From Atkinsonella hypoxylon (taxonomy: Eukaryota > Ascomycota > Sordariomycetes > Hypocreales > Clavicipitaceae), in contig JFHB01000037.1 of NCBI GenBank assembly GCA_000729835.1, positions 1-64,000 on the forward strand: a DNA stretch of 64,000 bases, in the 5' to 3' direction. The notes under the pieces were generated by a model, which saw only the letters and a program-made list of their open reading frames with translations, had not been told where the DNA came from and ran no database searches. Shown piece after piece: positions 10,096 to 22,600 of this stretch (positions are counted from its first letter, which is position 1; every line of letters begins with the position of its first letter). A program made the position numbers and the translations under genes.

Positions 10096-13000
10096 ATGGA
10101 TGCTGCTGAATATGATACCAATACCCTGGTGCTGGTACGTCGTTAGCGATGCGATTCGTTACGCTTAGAATGAAGCTTACATGTGCTATAGAATAACATC
10201 TCGTCAATCCCTTTCCGCATTTACGAGCCAACCCCCGAGCAGTCGCAGAACTTTGCATCGATAGCTATAGAGATCGAGAGTAGACTGAGAGAACAAGGTC
10301 ATATTGTTTACTATGATGCCCGACGGCGCTGTATCTGGCATTTTCGAATACAAAGAGCTGATGGCAACGACGATATAAACAGGAAGGTGGTTGACCAGAC
10401 GCTAGAATTGCACGATTTTCCGCTTTCGACACGAGAAGAGGGCTTCTTTGAACCGAGCAGTCTGCAGAAGCCTCGAGTAATACTCCAACAATCTGGGCAT
10501 ACGCCCACAAGCTCAAATTCAAGCGCGTCGGCCCTGGACCAGTCACAGCGACACACACTCACATCGACACCACAGCCTACATATACAGGCCCACAAGAGC
10601 AAGATTCGAACTGTCCCATCCCATCAGTCGTTGATGCCAAGGGGGGCCATGGAGAGCCAACTCCATCAAAAATTATCTACAAGAATTTCATGCTTGCGAT
10701 TCTCCTCACCATCTCTACTGCTTTTTCTATACGCTCAGGATCGATGCCACTGGATTACCGTACTGTGCTCCTTTCCCAACAAGCACTCGGGAATGATGGA
10801 TTTGCTGATGTCAGCGAACGAGGACCGACCATCGGCACCTTTAAAATCTACATGACCACCACTGGCAACCTGGTACTTAGCATGAGTTTCTTCATTTGTA
10901 GGGGGCTCTTGTCATTTGAAGAAATGCTCAACAGAGGTCCTGGGGTTCGTGGTCGCCAAATATTGGCCGCTCCATTCGGGATGATCGCAAGCAATCAGCT
11001 GCCCACGCCCTTTGATGGTGGGACTGCTAGCATGGCACAAACCCCAAACACTCAAGCCTTGAGCCTTCGGGGAGCTCCTGACATGCACGACTCAGCGTGG
11101 AGACAGACTTGCTTGAAGTTCCTTCATCTCCGAGGCGTGGCGCGCTCAAAGCTGGCGGATTGCTTATGGGTAAACTTGCTTGTGTCAAAGCCTCTACTCC
11201 ATGACATAAAGAGTGACACAAAAAAGTCGCAAAACTCGAGCTCGCACTCGACGGTTACTCTACCGTGGCCTGGGCCCCTGTGCTTTCAAAAGAAGCCGGT
11301 AGAAATTCTTTCCACGAGCCGGGTAGGCGATACTCTTCTTAGTGGATACGAGGAGTGTCACGATCCGCTGGGCAATGCGCAAGTTTGGTTTATCTCAGCT
11401 ACCGAGCGGGAGGAAAAGATTTCCAAAAGAAAAATCGAGCGTCAGGCAGTTGCACAAGACGTCGTGACCCATGACTCCCGACCCTCGAAGCTGAACGGAC
11501 AGTCGCCCTTGACTATACGACGTGCAAGCACAGCAGTAGTTGGGTCAATGTACCCAACTCCACCCGACGCGTTGCAAAACCCGAACGGAGTGACGCCTTC
11601 ATTGGACGGTACGCTATCAAGTCCCGGAAACCCTTTGTCGACCGCAACCGTACCTGAAGCCGAAAGCAATCACGTGAACATGGCTATAACAGGACCGTTC
11701 GAATCAAGTCAGGATTTCTCAGACTCAAAACGACAGAGAAGCGACAGCAATTTACTTGGAGAACCGGAGCATATGTTTGACGACATGGGAGGAGGAGACA
11801 TGTTCGGTGATAATGACATTACGGAGGCAGATTTTAATTTTTTTGATGAAGAACCTGGAGGCATCGATCTCGACGCATCGATGGCTGGCATGGATAAGGA
11901 GATCAGAGAAAGCCATGTGTGTGCGAGCCATGAAATAGTGAAAGAGAAATGGCCAAGCACAACTGCACCTAAATCAGAGTCCACTTACGAGAAGGAAACA
12001 GTTACATTCACGAAACCCGAACTTAGACATGCCATTAGTGCACAGAACGATAGCCAGAGGGGAAGAGACACGAGAACCGTCCCGATCAAGCGAGAATCAA
12101 GTCCTTTTGATCCCCACACTGTATTTAAAAGAGTGCGGGCTTCCTTTGGAGCGATAGAAAGAGTCAGTCCCACAGGTTCAGGGGCGAATCGTGTGACGAG
12201 AATATTCGAAAAGATGAACTTTGATCCTACACTTCCTATGATTAACAAGAAGTACGAACAAGGTGGACAGTTTGATTATAGCAAAAACCCTAGTCCTGAG
12301 AAACCAAAGCTTGATTTGTGCAGTTTACCCAAAACAGATTATCTCAAACGCCACAATAAACAACTCCGAGGATTCAGGGATCCCGGCCTACAAGGGAGAC
12401 TACTCATCGGCTCTCTAAATGGCTTGGATCATCCAAATTCAGACTCGAGTCCTGCCCTAGTGGACCCTCAACTATCCGACGGTGAACAAAGCAGTGCCGA
12501 CTCGGATCAAGACGATTCGAGCTCTCTCAGTGGCCATGAACCGGCATCTCCTGTGAAATCAAGTGTCAAGCAAGCAGCACTTGATGATGATTCTGTTTCT
12601 CAAGTCACATCGCTGAAGGAGTTGGAGACGATGGAAGAGCCAGATCACCAACTAGCTGCTGAACTACCCAGACTCGCCAAGCCCGAATCCCCCGAAACAC
12701 CATTATCCGTGCTGTTCTCGGATCCGCAACCTCTTAGCTTGGAATTGTCTCTGGTCGATGAGGACCTGATACAAATTGCGCAAATATTGACTGATCAAGC
12801 TGCCACAGGACATCTGCACTTTTGCAATTCTGTACCTGATGGTAAGTCCAGCTCAATCGTTGAACAAACACGTCAGAGCCTTCTGGTGGAAGGCAGGGCA
12901 TCTTTGAGACTGCTTCGGGAAGTTACCTCACCGTTCCTCCCCGGAATAGCTCCTGCTCGTCTGAAAAGATTTTTGGACATTCAAGATGTGCCGTTGCAAG

Positions 13001-14730
13001 GCCAACCCACACGACTTCAGCCTCGTCCCATCCCGGGCAGAGATGCCACCGCGGAACAGATGCGCCCTAGCAATCTTTATCAAATTCCTGGTCCGCACCT
13101 GGACCTACGTCGGGCTGATGCCAAACTCTCGGTTCTGCCTTCGGCCATTACCTTTTGGGAAAGCCTGGGACTTGCTCCATCGTCTGGAAGCAAGGACATT
13201 ACTGCTGTTTGTGTATTTCCTGGATGGAAAGGGATGTCTGAAAATGCAAAAACCTTTTTGGGACGCGTGAAAAGCGTCTATGAAGTACTGCGCCTTGGAT
13301 CTGTGGAGAAGTTGGCGCTGTCTCCAGATATGGATGATGGGATTCTTCCGTACGAGGTGGACCGTATTTCGACATCGCCTGACGCAACAATGACGGGTCA
13401 TGGGTCAGCTCTCATCGGGAGCATGGAGATGTTGCGGACGGCGCTTTCTAATCTCCGTGTCTCGGACACAAACGTTGTCGTCTACATTGTATACTCCCCA
13501 AGCAATCCAGGAACAATCGTTGAAGCATGCGCAGCGTTTCAGCGATTCTTCGATTCGTATCAGAAAGAAATCTTGGCTAAAAAAGAACCGACCGCCAACG
13601 AACTCGTTCTACAACTGGTATCTGCGGATACCTTGTCATCGCCAACGTGTGTGGTAGTCACACCGTCTCAGGACCTCATCAATCTCTGTATGGAGACGTA
13701 TGACCGATGCACCCTCTTTGGAGGCCCAATGCCGGCACCAGCGATCCGATTGGAGCAACCGTTACCCCGTATTATTGACTTCAAGCTTATACACACACCA
13801 TCAGCGTCACTGATCAGGGAAAACTCATGCCTCCATGTGGCATACTCTCAAACGGTCGACGAGCGGTGGATTACAGCAGCATGGACGGATGACCGGGGAA
13901 ACCAACAAGCTACTGCGTCGTACTGTCTAAGACGAAAGGGACGAGCGATGTCCCGGTCCATGAACGAAGTGGCACAAGAAATGTGGGAATCTACATTAGT
14001 CTTGATATCTGCCTGGAAAGTGCACTGGCGGATTATTATTACCAAATGCGGACCAATGGATCAGCATGAAATGGAGTTCTGGGTCGAGCTGGCGCGGGCG
14101 GAAACCAAGGCATCCGTCACCATGATTCTGATGACGGCGGATACCAACCCTTCGCTGCAATTGATCCCACCCGTCGTCAAGCTGCCGCAGACCTCTGTTC
14201 CTCTCTACACAACCCCGGTGTCCACGCCACAGGCAAGCATTGTCTCTCCGGAACAAAGTGGCACTCCCGCCACTCCAGCCAACGTAGCCAACGTAGCCAA
14301 CGCAGCCAACGCAGCCAACGCAGCCAACGCAGCGGCAGCGGCAACACCAGGCGGCGAGGGAGGTGCAGACGCGGACACAGACGCCGCCCTGATCGACGTG
14401 ACAGACCAGACATGGGGAGCTGTTGTTAACCACCGACTCAACAACTCAACCAGCGTTTTGGATTTGCATCCAGCTCTGGTGAGCGGCTATCTCATCAAAC
14501 GGACAGGTGCCCGAATAGAGGATGCCCCTATAGCTATGGAAGTCAATCTCGTGCATACGGACACCAGCCCGAGGACATATGAGCCTCTTCTGAGAGAGAT
14601 GCTGAGTTATTTCAGGGGATTGGCCACCCTGTCGCGTGCCAGGGGTGTTGTACCTAGGGACATGGACGTGCGGCCATGGCATATCGCCGCTGCGGAGAAG
14701 GCAGCGCGTGCCATGTACTTACTTATGTGA
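10096..14730 (+). CDS. MED13: Mediator complex subunit 13 (Srb9/Ssn2)
   Basis: Subunit of the Cdk8 kinase module that docks on core Mediator and represses or tunes RNA polymerase II transcription in the nucleus. Exon 1 (10096-10134, MDAAEYDTNTLVL) is joined by a 57-nt GTACGT...ATAG intron to 10192-14730, giving 1525 residues. The N-terminal domain (NNISSIPFRIYEP) and the MID/PIWI-like C-terminal half are recognisable. The family signature MNFDPTLPMINKKYEQGGQF lies near residue 690, followed by KNPSPEK. Long disordered Ser/Asp/Glu-rich linkers separate the domains. A nonapeptide-scale Ala-Asn repeat sits near residue 1375. No internal frameshift is seen. The start was chosen because the intron restores the conserved N-terminus; the uninterrupted frame alone begins too late. 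Confidence 0.95.
14278..14331 (+). repeat. In-frame 9-bp tandem repeat in MED13
   Basis: Six copies of GCCAACG(T/C)A encode (Ala-Asn-Val)2(Ala-Asn-Ala)4, followed by poly-Ala. It lies in a linker of the C-terminal domain and is likely length-variable. Confidence 0.95.
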
Positions 14731-15534
14731 TGTTGCAAAGAACGGATGGCATGTTGGTACCAGCCAACTGGTTATTTGCAACGCTACGACTTCAATGAAA
14801 TAAGCATTCAGGGGCCGGGACTGTTATGAGAGCCTAAGTGACGGCCCATGGCGTTTTTCGGCGGTTAATTGTGAAACTTGGCATCGTTTCTTTGGTTTTG
14901 CTTAATTCCTGCTACTGTGAAGCAGTTGAGGGAGATGACAGATGGCTTCATTTAGGTAGTGCATTAAACGGGTACAGTAGAGAAAAAGTACATATTGGTT
15001 AGATTGCAATGCTGGAATGGACGGGTCACTTCCGCAAATTCCATCACTCGAGTTTAGTTTGCCGTTGCTGTCTCATTCATGTCCTGCGCCCATGCGAACT
15101 GATGACAATATGGAAACTCTTGCCACTCCCCAATCCAACTTCTGGTCCTTTTTTTTTTTTTTTTTTTTTTTTTTTTCTTTTTGGCTACTTTAGAAATCTA
15201 AGGCGAGCTGATTTAAACTAGTGTCTTTGGTTTCTAGATCCCATGACACATACAAGCACATGGCATCCCATCGCAACGTGCTCACCCCTTCCCTCCCTCC
15301 CTGGTCTTCAAGGTGCCAGCGCCACTTTTACCCGCCGCCCCGCTAAACCAGGAACCTGTCCAACGTCCCCATGATTTCAACGTGGCGAACTCGGACCATG
15401 CCTACATATTGAACTACAAAGCGGCAGCACCTTGCCTGTCCCCCATGAGAAAACGATGAACGTCTCACGAATCCCACCCAGCTAAACACACGAGTCCCAT
15501 CAACCGGGTCCCCCCACCCCCCCCCCCCCTCCAA
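14731..15534. other. Intergenic region MED13 to F-box gene
   Basis: Holds the MED13 3' UTR and the F-box gene promoter. A 28-nt T tract occupies 15149-15176, and a pyrimidine stretch ends in 13 C residues at 15517-15529, five bases before the F-box start codon. No gene was seen. Confidence 0.65.
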
Positions 15535-17346
15535 ATGGCCCATGCCTCCCTAGCAGGTCTCCCAGACGACCTGCTCCTCGACGTCATCGAACATCTCGAC
15601 ACGCCCAGGGACATATCCCACCTGGGTCAAGCGACGCAGCGCACACAAAGGCTCGTCGAACAGCATGGATGGAAGGCGTTCGTGAAGACGCGCTTCCCTT
15701 CTGTGCGAGGGGAGCTTGTCCCCGAGCGAGCAGCCGAGCGGCTTACATATCTCGATCGGTGCTGGGACAAGCGCGCTGTGCGCTTCCGCTTGTTCCGGGC
15801 TCGGGCGCGGAGGCGGACCCCGCAGGCGCTGGGGTTTCACGGCGTCGTCGATGCCGCTGGCTCGGAAGGGGGGGAAGTCGTTGCTTTTGGGGCGGGGGAG
15901 GATCTCCATGTTCGGTCGGGGGGTAGATGGGGGTGCATCCGGGGGGGCGCCGTCTATCGCGCTGGCACGGGGGACGTGACGGCCTTGAAGATTGTGGAGC
16001 GGTCGCCCGGTGGATGGGTTTTGGTGGTGGGAAGGGGCAACGGCGATGTCGAGGTCGTGTCTGCCGAGGACGAGACGCTCGGCGCGCGGCTGGACGTGGT
16101 GAAGCTGTACGAGGGCCAGGATGCCCACGGCGCGTTGTCGGTCGGCGTCTCGCCCGGCCGGCTGGCGGTTAATTGCACAGAGTGGCGGCCGGACGCGGAG
16201 ATGCTCGTCGCCAGCAGGAGCTCCCATTTGCATCTGTACAAGATGGCAGCCGAGTCGGGGTCGGGGTCGACTCGGCTCACGCCGCTCGACCGCCCGGCCG
16301 GCCAGGACGCTCCCGTCCGCGACGTCAAGTTCCTCGACAAGGACCGCTTCGCCGTCGCCCTCGCCGGCAGCGCCCTGCCCATCCGGCTCGCCACCGTCCG
16401 CCCAACAGGCGTCGCCTTCGAGCCAGCCGCGCACAACCCCGGGCTCTACGCCAGGAAGCAAGGCAAGCTCCCGCCGCCGCTACCAGGCGTCCGCACCACC
16501 GTCTGGGCCCTCCAGCCCGTCGGCCACAGGAACAGCCGGAACCTCCTCCTTAGCTCCTGGCAAGACGGCACGTTCAGACTCCTCGACGCCCGCACGCCGT
16601 CCCCCTACGACGCCATCTACCGCGACAACTTCCAGCCCTACCAGGCCGGCGGGCCGTTGCTCGTCTACGGCGCAGAGCGCTTCGTCACCGGCAACAACGC
16701 CGCGCCCACCGTCCGCTTCTTCGACTTCCGCTTCGACAAGCCCTACTTCCACTCTACCGCCGCCTCGTGCTCGGCTGCCCATCCGCTCCCGCGCGTGTGC
16801 TGCTCCAAGGGGGCAACCACCCCGGAGAGAACCGAGGCCTCGTCTAGCAAATGCGCGACCAACGGCCTCAGCCTCTGCACCTGGCACGCGCTCTCGAGAA
16901 CAGACTGCTACAGACAAGACGCGTCCCTTTGGCTGGACTATCGCGGCATGGACCGCGTCTTCTCCCTCGCCAAAGCATTAGATACGTCAGACAGGTTTTA
17001 TCTCGGCCTTCGCGGCGCCATCGCAGAAGCACAGCTCGTTCTGAACGAGGATGTGCCCCTCCGCAGACCAAATAGACAAGTCTCTTGTCCAAAAGGGTGG
17101 CAAGTCTCCGATGTAAACGTGACTGTGGCAGAGACGGGGGTCGGTCTCTGCACCAGCAGCGTCCATGACGGCCTTCACGGAGAACTGCACGGTGGGATGC
17201 CGAAGCTCTTTCACAACACGGATGCGGATTGCAAGAAAGGTTCTGGTGTCAAGTTTGAGGATCCGCCGGAGAGGAGTCGTCTTGATACGGCGTTGCGGCA
17301 GCAGTCGCTAATGTGGATGAGAAGAGATGAATTGGGTGGGCTATAA
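15535..17346 (+). CDS. F-box protein with WD40/propeller-like region
   Basis: Single-exon gene of 603 residues. An F-box lies at residues 6-50 (LAGLPDDLLLDVIEHLDTP), the Skp1-binding module of SCF ubiquitin ligases. The remainder shows loosely repeated segments such as DVKFLDKDRFAVALAGSALP, LLLSSWQDGTFRLLDARTP and RFVTGNNAAPTVRFFDFRFD, consistent with a degenerate beta-propeller that would bind substrate. The protein is probably a substrate receptor in an SCF complex; the substrate is unknown. Codon use is strongly GC-biased between 15.5 and 16.9 kb, which opens long spurious frames on other strands. The start follows a poly(C) run and is the only ATG upstream of the F-box. Confidence 0.85.
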   Translation: MAHASLAGLPDDLLLDVIEHLDTPRDISHLGQATQRTQRLVEQHGWKAFVKTRFPSVRGELVPERAAERLTYLDRCWDKRAVRFRLFRARARRRTPQALGFHGVVDAAGSEGGEVVAFGAGEDLHVRSGGRWGCIRGGAVYRAGTGDVTALKIVERSPGGWVLVVGRGNGDVEVVSAEDETLGARLDVVKLYEGQDAHGALSVGVSPGRLAVNCTEWRPDAEMLVASRSSHLHLYKMAAESGSGSTRLTPLDRPAGQDAPVRDVKFLDKDRFAVALAGSALPIRLATVRPTGVAFEPAAHNPGLYARKQGKLPPPLPGVRTTVWALQPVGHRNSRNLLLSSWQDGTFRLLDARTPSPYDAIYRDNFQPYQAGGPLLVYGAERFVTGNNAAPTVRFFDFRFDKPYFHSTAASCSAAHPLPRVCCSKGATTPERTEASSSKCATNGLSLCTWHALSRTDCYRQDASLWLDYRGMDRVFSLAKALDTSDRFYLGLRGAIAEAQLVLNEDVPLRRPNRQVSCPKGWQVSDVNVTVAETGVGLCTSSVHDGLHGELHGGMPKLFHNTDADCKKGSGVKFEDPPERSRLDTALRQQSLMWMRRDELGGL

Positions 17347-17657
17347 GCGAACATGGGTTCAGTCTTTACATACGTACATTTCACGAGACGGAGGAGGTAG
17401 ATGTCGGTTTTTTGACATGAGGGCGTCTGGACGTTTCGTTCTTCATCCTTTCGCCTCCTGGCTGGGCGAAAGAGTTTGGCGGCATGGACATTAGAATTGG
17501 CCTCATAGAATCGATAGACGACGGCCGCGTTTATACGTCTAAGTACCAGAATTACCTGACGGCACCAGTGTAGTGCAGGTAGCATCGCTATCTTAGCTTG
17601 CGCGGCTTATTCAAGACGATTGTAAATTCATCTATATCACACAAATATCACTATATT
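17347..17657. other. Convergent 3' region
   Basis: 311 bp between the 3' ends of the F-box gene (+) and the nitronate monooxygenase gene (-). Nothing beyond presumed 3' UTRs was seen. Confidence 0.6.
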
Positions 17658-18833
17658 TTACAGTTTCGACTCTGGGACAATGAGAGCAGATCTCTCCTTG
17701 AAGGCCTGCTCGGCCTCTTTCTCGATTCTGTTCAACAACACTTCGCACGTGGGGATATCGTGGATTATGCCCATCACGAGGCCAGCGGTCCAGACCTACG
17801 ACGAAGGTCCAAATTAGGATTGACTGACTTCGGGAAACGAAGAAGAAAGTTTGGCACAATAATCAAGGAGGGGGGAGGGGGTATAACTTACGCCGTATTC
17901 TGGGTCACCATTGACAAACACTTCCTTGCCTCTCTTGCCGCTTACAAAAGCCGCCACTTCGGAGAACTCACCCGTGGGACTCTCCTTCTCAACCTTGAGT
18001 GCTTCCATAGCAACCTTGTTCTTAAACAAACGGCTCGTGTTGCGCCATCGTCGCAGAAGAAGCGTGGTATCATGCTCATCAGCCTTGACAATCGCCTCCT
18101 TGATGTTCTTGTGGATGGGAGCCTCTACGGTGGCCATGAAGCGCGTACCCATGTTGATACCGCAAGCTCCCAACAACAGAGCAGCAGCTAAACCATGGCC
18201 GTCACCGAATCCTCCACTGGCGATGAAGGGAACCTTGAGTGTCTGGCGGGCTTTGCTCAGCAGAATGAAATTGGTAATGTCGCTTTCGCCAACGTGGCCG
18301 GCGCATTCGAAACCATCAATGGACAAGAAATCGACGCCGAGCTTCACGGCACTTTGGGCGTGTCGAATAGTGGTGCATTTGTGCAGGATACTAATACCGG
18401 CGGCCTTGAGCTGCTTGATGACAGGCCCGGGGGAGTTTCCAGCGGTCTCGACAATCTTTACGCCCTCGTCGATAATGGCCTGAGCATAGGCGCCGTAGTC
18501 AGGAGGGACCATGGCGGGCAGAAGAGTCATGTTGACAGCGAAGGGCTTCTTGGTCAATGTGCGACATCGGCGAATCTCATCCCGAAGGGCGGCGGGGGTA
18601 GGGAAGATGAGAGCAGTGATGATGCCGAGACCGCCAGCGTTGGAAACAGCAGAGGCGAGATCTGCGGTGCCAACGTGCATCATGCCGCCCTGGACGACGG
18701 GGACTGGGACGAAGTATGTCAGCAAGCTTTGCAGACCGACTGCAGAGTAGTGGTCTGAGTCTTGTCTTCACAAAGATATGTGGTACATACCGCGAATGCC
18801 CAACGCCTTGGTGAGTTCCGTTACGATAGGCAT
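17658..18833 (-). CDS. Nitronate monooxygenase (2-nitropropane dioxygenase family), peroxisomal
   Basis: FMN enzyme that oxidises alkyl nitronates such as propionate-3-nitronate to carbonyl products and nitrite. Exons 18833-18791, 18703-17892 and 17795-17658 give 330 residues. Exon 1 supplies MPIVTELTKALGIR, and the first intron (GTATGT...CCCAG) joins it to VPVVQGGMMHVGTADLASAV, the FMN-barrel start. Family signatures are SNAGGLGIITA, FECAGHVGE (the GHxGE loop) and the phosphate-binding stretch PFIASGGFGDGHGLAAALLLG. The terminal exon ends in Ser-Lys-Leu, a canonical PTS1, so the enzyme is predicted to act in peroxisomes, where nitronate toxins would be detoxified or nitrogen recovered. Substrate preference cannot be read from the sequence. 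Confidence 0.93.
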
Positions 18834-19639
18834 GGTTGCGTCTATCTGGTGTTTCTCTAATCTCTAACCGAGTGTGGTGATGGTGTCGAAGTGCCAAGCG
18901 CGAGAAGAGGCTCGTGCAGATGCGACTTGTGGTGGTTTGTATCAAGGGGCAAGGCAAGCGCTCAAGGGCGCAAGGAAGATGTAGTAATAAGAATGGGAAA
19001 ACGGAAAACACAGTCTAGATGGAGACGCCACGAATCAAGATATGGGCTTCCGGAGAGTGTCTATGAAAGAAGAGTCGGTGGGTAAAGTAAGGAAGGCAGG
19101 AAGATCGCATTCACGCAGAACCGAAGTGGAAGGAAGACCTTTGGATCACGCACGCTAATTAGTTATTCTATTGGCCACGGCGTGCTGCTGCCGAGGTTGA
19201 CAGCGGAAAGAGCCCCACGCGGACTTCGGTGGGGAAGGCGTGCGGAAGGAAGGGGTCAGAGGGGATGGGGGATGAGCACATGGGCTTCATGACGTCTTTG
19301 CCACCGCTTGCCGAATTAGGTCGTTGAAAGGCCCCACTGGCACCCCTAAGATCCATCCATGTTATTCCGTAATGCCCGTTGCTTTGCGCCAGAGGCGGCA
19401 GTTCCTGGAATACAAAAAAGGCTTTTCCTTGATCGGCAGCCCAGTCCAGTGTGAGCCTGTAGAATCTCGTATCATCTGTCATGATATTCCAAAGGTCACC
19501 ATAACCCGGTGTGTAACTGCGCCCACCACACGCTGCTGGCTTCCTTCAAGTCTCTTTGTTGATATGCCTGCATTTTGAGGCGGTGCCCCAAGTCTTTACA
19601 AGTCATACAATGCCATGCCAGTCATCATCGTCGACATTA
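18834..19639. other. Intergenic region with no recognised feature
   Basis: Contains the promoter of the nitronate monooxygenase gene and the 3' flank of the zinc-finger factor, both on the minus strand. Small open frames do not resemble proteins. Confidence 0.55.
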
Positions 19640-22600
19640 TCAGGACATGCCAGCCACAAGCGGTGTGCGTTCTCGAGGCTTCTCCACGAGGTCGGCATAG
19701 CCATCTAGGCTCGCGCCCATCACTTTCACCAAATCGAATATATGAACCCCTTTGAACGTCTCTGCCCACAATCGCACAACAGCACTAGCTAGCTCTCGCA
19801 GTCTTACCCCGTCCCCTACGCCCAAGCTTGGTCCACTCAATGAAGGATCTACCGGAACGGCGAATTCAGTTTCGTCCAGCATTCGCCGCACGTTCTGCAA
19901 TAAACTTTTTTCCTCGGATGACGGCGGGGTATCGTTCGGTGTGATCGCCGACAATGTTACGAGCCATTTGGCGAGTAACAGCGCACACTCAAAGTTGAAG
20001 ACTAGAAGATAGCCGCACGTTAGCAGCTTGCGCTATTGTAGATACGTAACATTGTTTTCACTTGAATCCTTCTCTCTCTCCATCTCTCTGTGTCTCGCTA
20101 TTTTTGGCTTATACTTACGTGAATGTTGTATGCTCCATTTTGCAGATTTCGCTCTGGCTACGTAATTGACGCCTGCTTTGACCAGCATGGAGAGCACATG
20201 CACAGCCTGAAAGACTGCACGGTGCAATCGCAAGCTACGACGCAGCAATGGTGTTTCAAAAAGAGTCGAAGCAATAACCACGGAGCTTCTTGTCTCGAGT
20301 GCTCGACCAGGCGGCATGTCTGTGTACAAGCGAATGTAGGCTAACCGTAGCAAGGCCGTAGCATTAGAGTGAAGTGAACCGCCGTTGGAAGACTCTGTCG
20401 TCATGGCATATCCCGTCTCCGCTGACCACGAGTGTTGGCAGCGTTCAAAACTGGCTTGCCAAACCCTAAACGCCTGTGACACTTCATCCACATCTTCTGC
20501 CCTCAATGTTCGTTGGACATCGTATGGCGAGCCGGCCGCAAGTGATGTCTGCTTCAAAAGATATACATGTTGAATCAAAGCATGAATTAGGATATAATGG
20601 CCTAGTGACGAAAGATGACTGGGGAGTCCTTGGTTCGATCGATCGAATAATCGAGCGAAGGCCTCGTGCACAGTAGTCACAGCAATGGGAGTTGACTGCC
20701 GGAGTTCCTGCCAGTGCCATGCAGACTCTGCTTGCCAAAGTCTCGACCTCGCCGGTAGGTACAGCCCCAGCTCAGACGTTAGGATGAGTGGCGGTAAGTT
20801 ATAGGCAGTGCTGCACAAGTTAAATAAACAGAAGGCAATCAGTTTTGTTCGATTCGTCCCTTCGAGTCGAATCCACGTCTCCCAGTCCGAGACAGGGAAT
20901 GGGTTCGAGCCCGCAGTTAGACCGTCTTCCCGAAGAAGCAGTCCCAACTGACTCTGCAAAGACAGCGCGTCCTGCAATATCGCCTTGGGCCCCCATAATC
21001 CGACGGCGAAGAGCAGAAGAACAGCTTGAATTGTCTCCAACCTAGCCACTGGTGTGTTTGGGGAGCTAAGAGCATGAATGTTTAGAAAGAGGTTGAAGTA
21101 CCGGGTCATCTCAGTGCTAAACTTACTACGGCTCCCGATGCGTATCTTGTGTTGCAGGATGCTCGGGTTGAGCTGAAGTCTTTGAATATCCATGGCTGAT
21201 GCTTGGGGAGGGCCTTGTCGAGTGAGGACTGTACGAAGCGGCTGTTGGCAGTAATGCGTGAACTTCGGAATTGTGCCTACGTCTGATCTGTTCCAGGGCC
21301 ACTGCTTTTGCAGCATACCACAAAGCATATCCTCTGTTGCTTTCAAATCGACACCGGGCTCCAACAGCCAGTACGGCAAGGAGAAGCTCCGGGGCCATAT
21401 CCACGGGCGCAAGGGTGGGTAGATGTAGGAATGGCAAGTGTTCATGGAAGCCGCCTACGTAGCCTTCCAGAAAACGCGCTAGAGTATGACGAGATGGGAA
21501 GACAAAATCGTTTGGCAAGATAGCCGAGAATTCACCTACCCTGCTCTTCATCGCACTATGATCTGCCACCGAAACTCGAAGCAAGCTGGCTCTTGAGGCA
21601 TCCTCATGGATTCTAGGGCCTGAATCACCGCCACCCCGAGCAACATGGGCGAGAGAACCAAATCGAGAGAGATATTGAGAAGACGGCCTAGACTGGCCGC
21701 GCATGTAAGCTTGACCTGGCATTCTTGCCCACGTACTGAACTGTTGATCCGAGTCAAAGTGCGGTGGTAGAATGTGAGGTGAAGCTGCAAAATCGTCCAG
21801 AAATAAGTTATAGTCGTCGTAGACGGGTTGCGTTGGCTGTGCCGGCTGTGATGCATACCCCGACGCCAGCATTGGCTTGGCTGGCCCGTGTCGAGGTTGC
21901 GCAGTGTAGTCTCCCATGGGATCATCAAAGCTCTTCATTCTCCCCTGATGGCTTGCATTCGGCTGCGACATGCCGTTCATCATGGGTGGAACGGTGTTTA
22001 CGTCTGTGGCAAGTGCAGCATCTGACAAGACGTCCAAGTTACAAGCGGCTGAGCGGAGCGTCGCAACATGAGAATCATGCGTAAGTTGACTCGGCCCAAC
22101 ACCCGGAGGGACTGAGCTATGGTGAAAGGATGGTTGTTGAGACTGCTGTTGCTGAACCTGGGTATGTTGATTTGTAGGATTGGCCTGCATCGTGACTGGC
22201 TCTTGCTCAGCATGGTCGTCGGAGATGGAGGGTTTGTGAGAAGTCGTGCTGGAGGACTGCCTCCTTGCCTGTTTATTATCCTTGTTTCCATCACTAAGGT
22301 GAACAAGCTTCTCGTGCCGTACGAGAAGATCACTGATATCTATATAAGTATGATTCCTCGGCGAGTGAGAGAAAACAGAAGGGTGCGTGACTGAAAACTT
22401 CAGTTGGATGAGTACGATTAAAAGTACAATCGTAGTGAACTACCATGTACAAGACGGCTGCACACCACAGACCGCGTGTAACAGCTGGGTAACGAAACAG
22501 CGCCTGTGGAGTAGAGGCTGGGCCGCGTCCAATATAGGTTCGGTGTTAGAGGTGCCCGTGGTGTTCGCATAGCTAAGAGTGAGAAAAAGAGAGTAGGTGT

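Noticed and set aside
15550..16461. 303-codon minus-strand open frame under the F-box gene
   Set aside because: Composition (Pro/Arg/Gly-rich, no domain) fits a shadow of high-GC3 codons in the real plus-strand frame.
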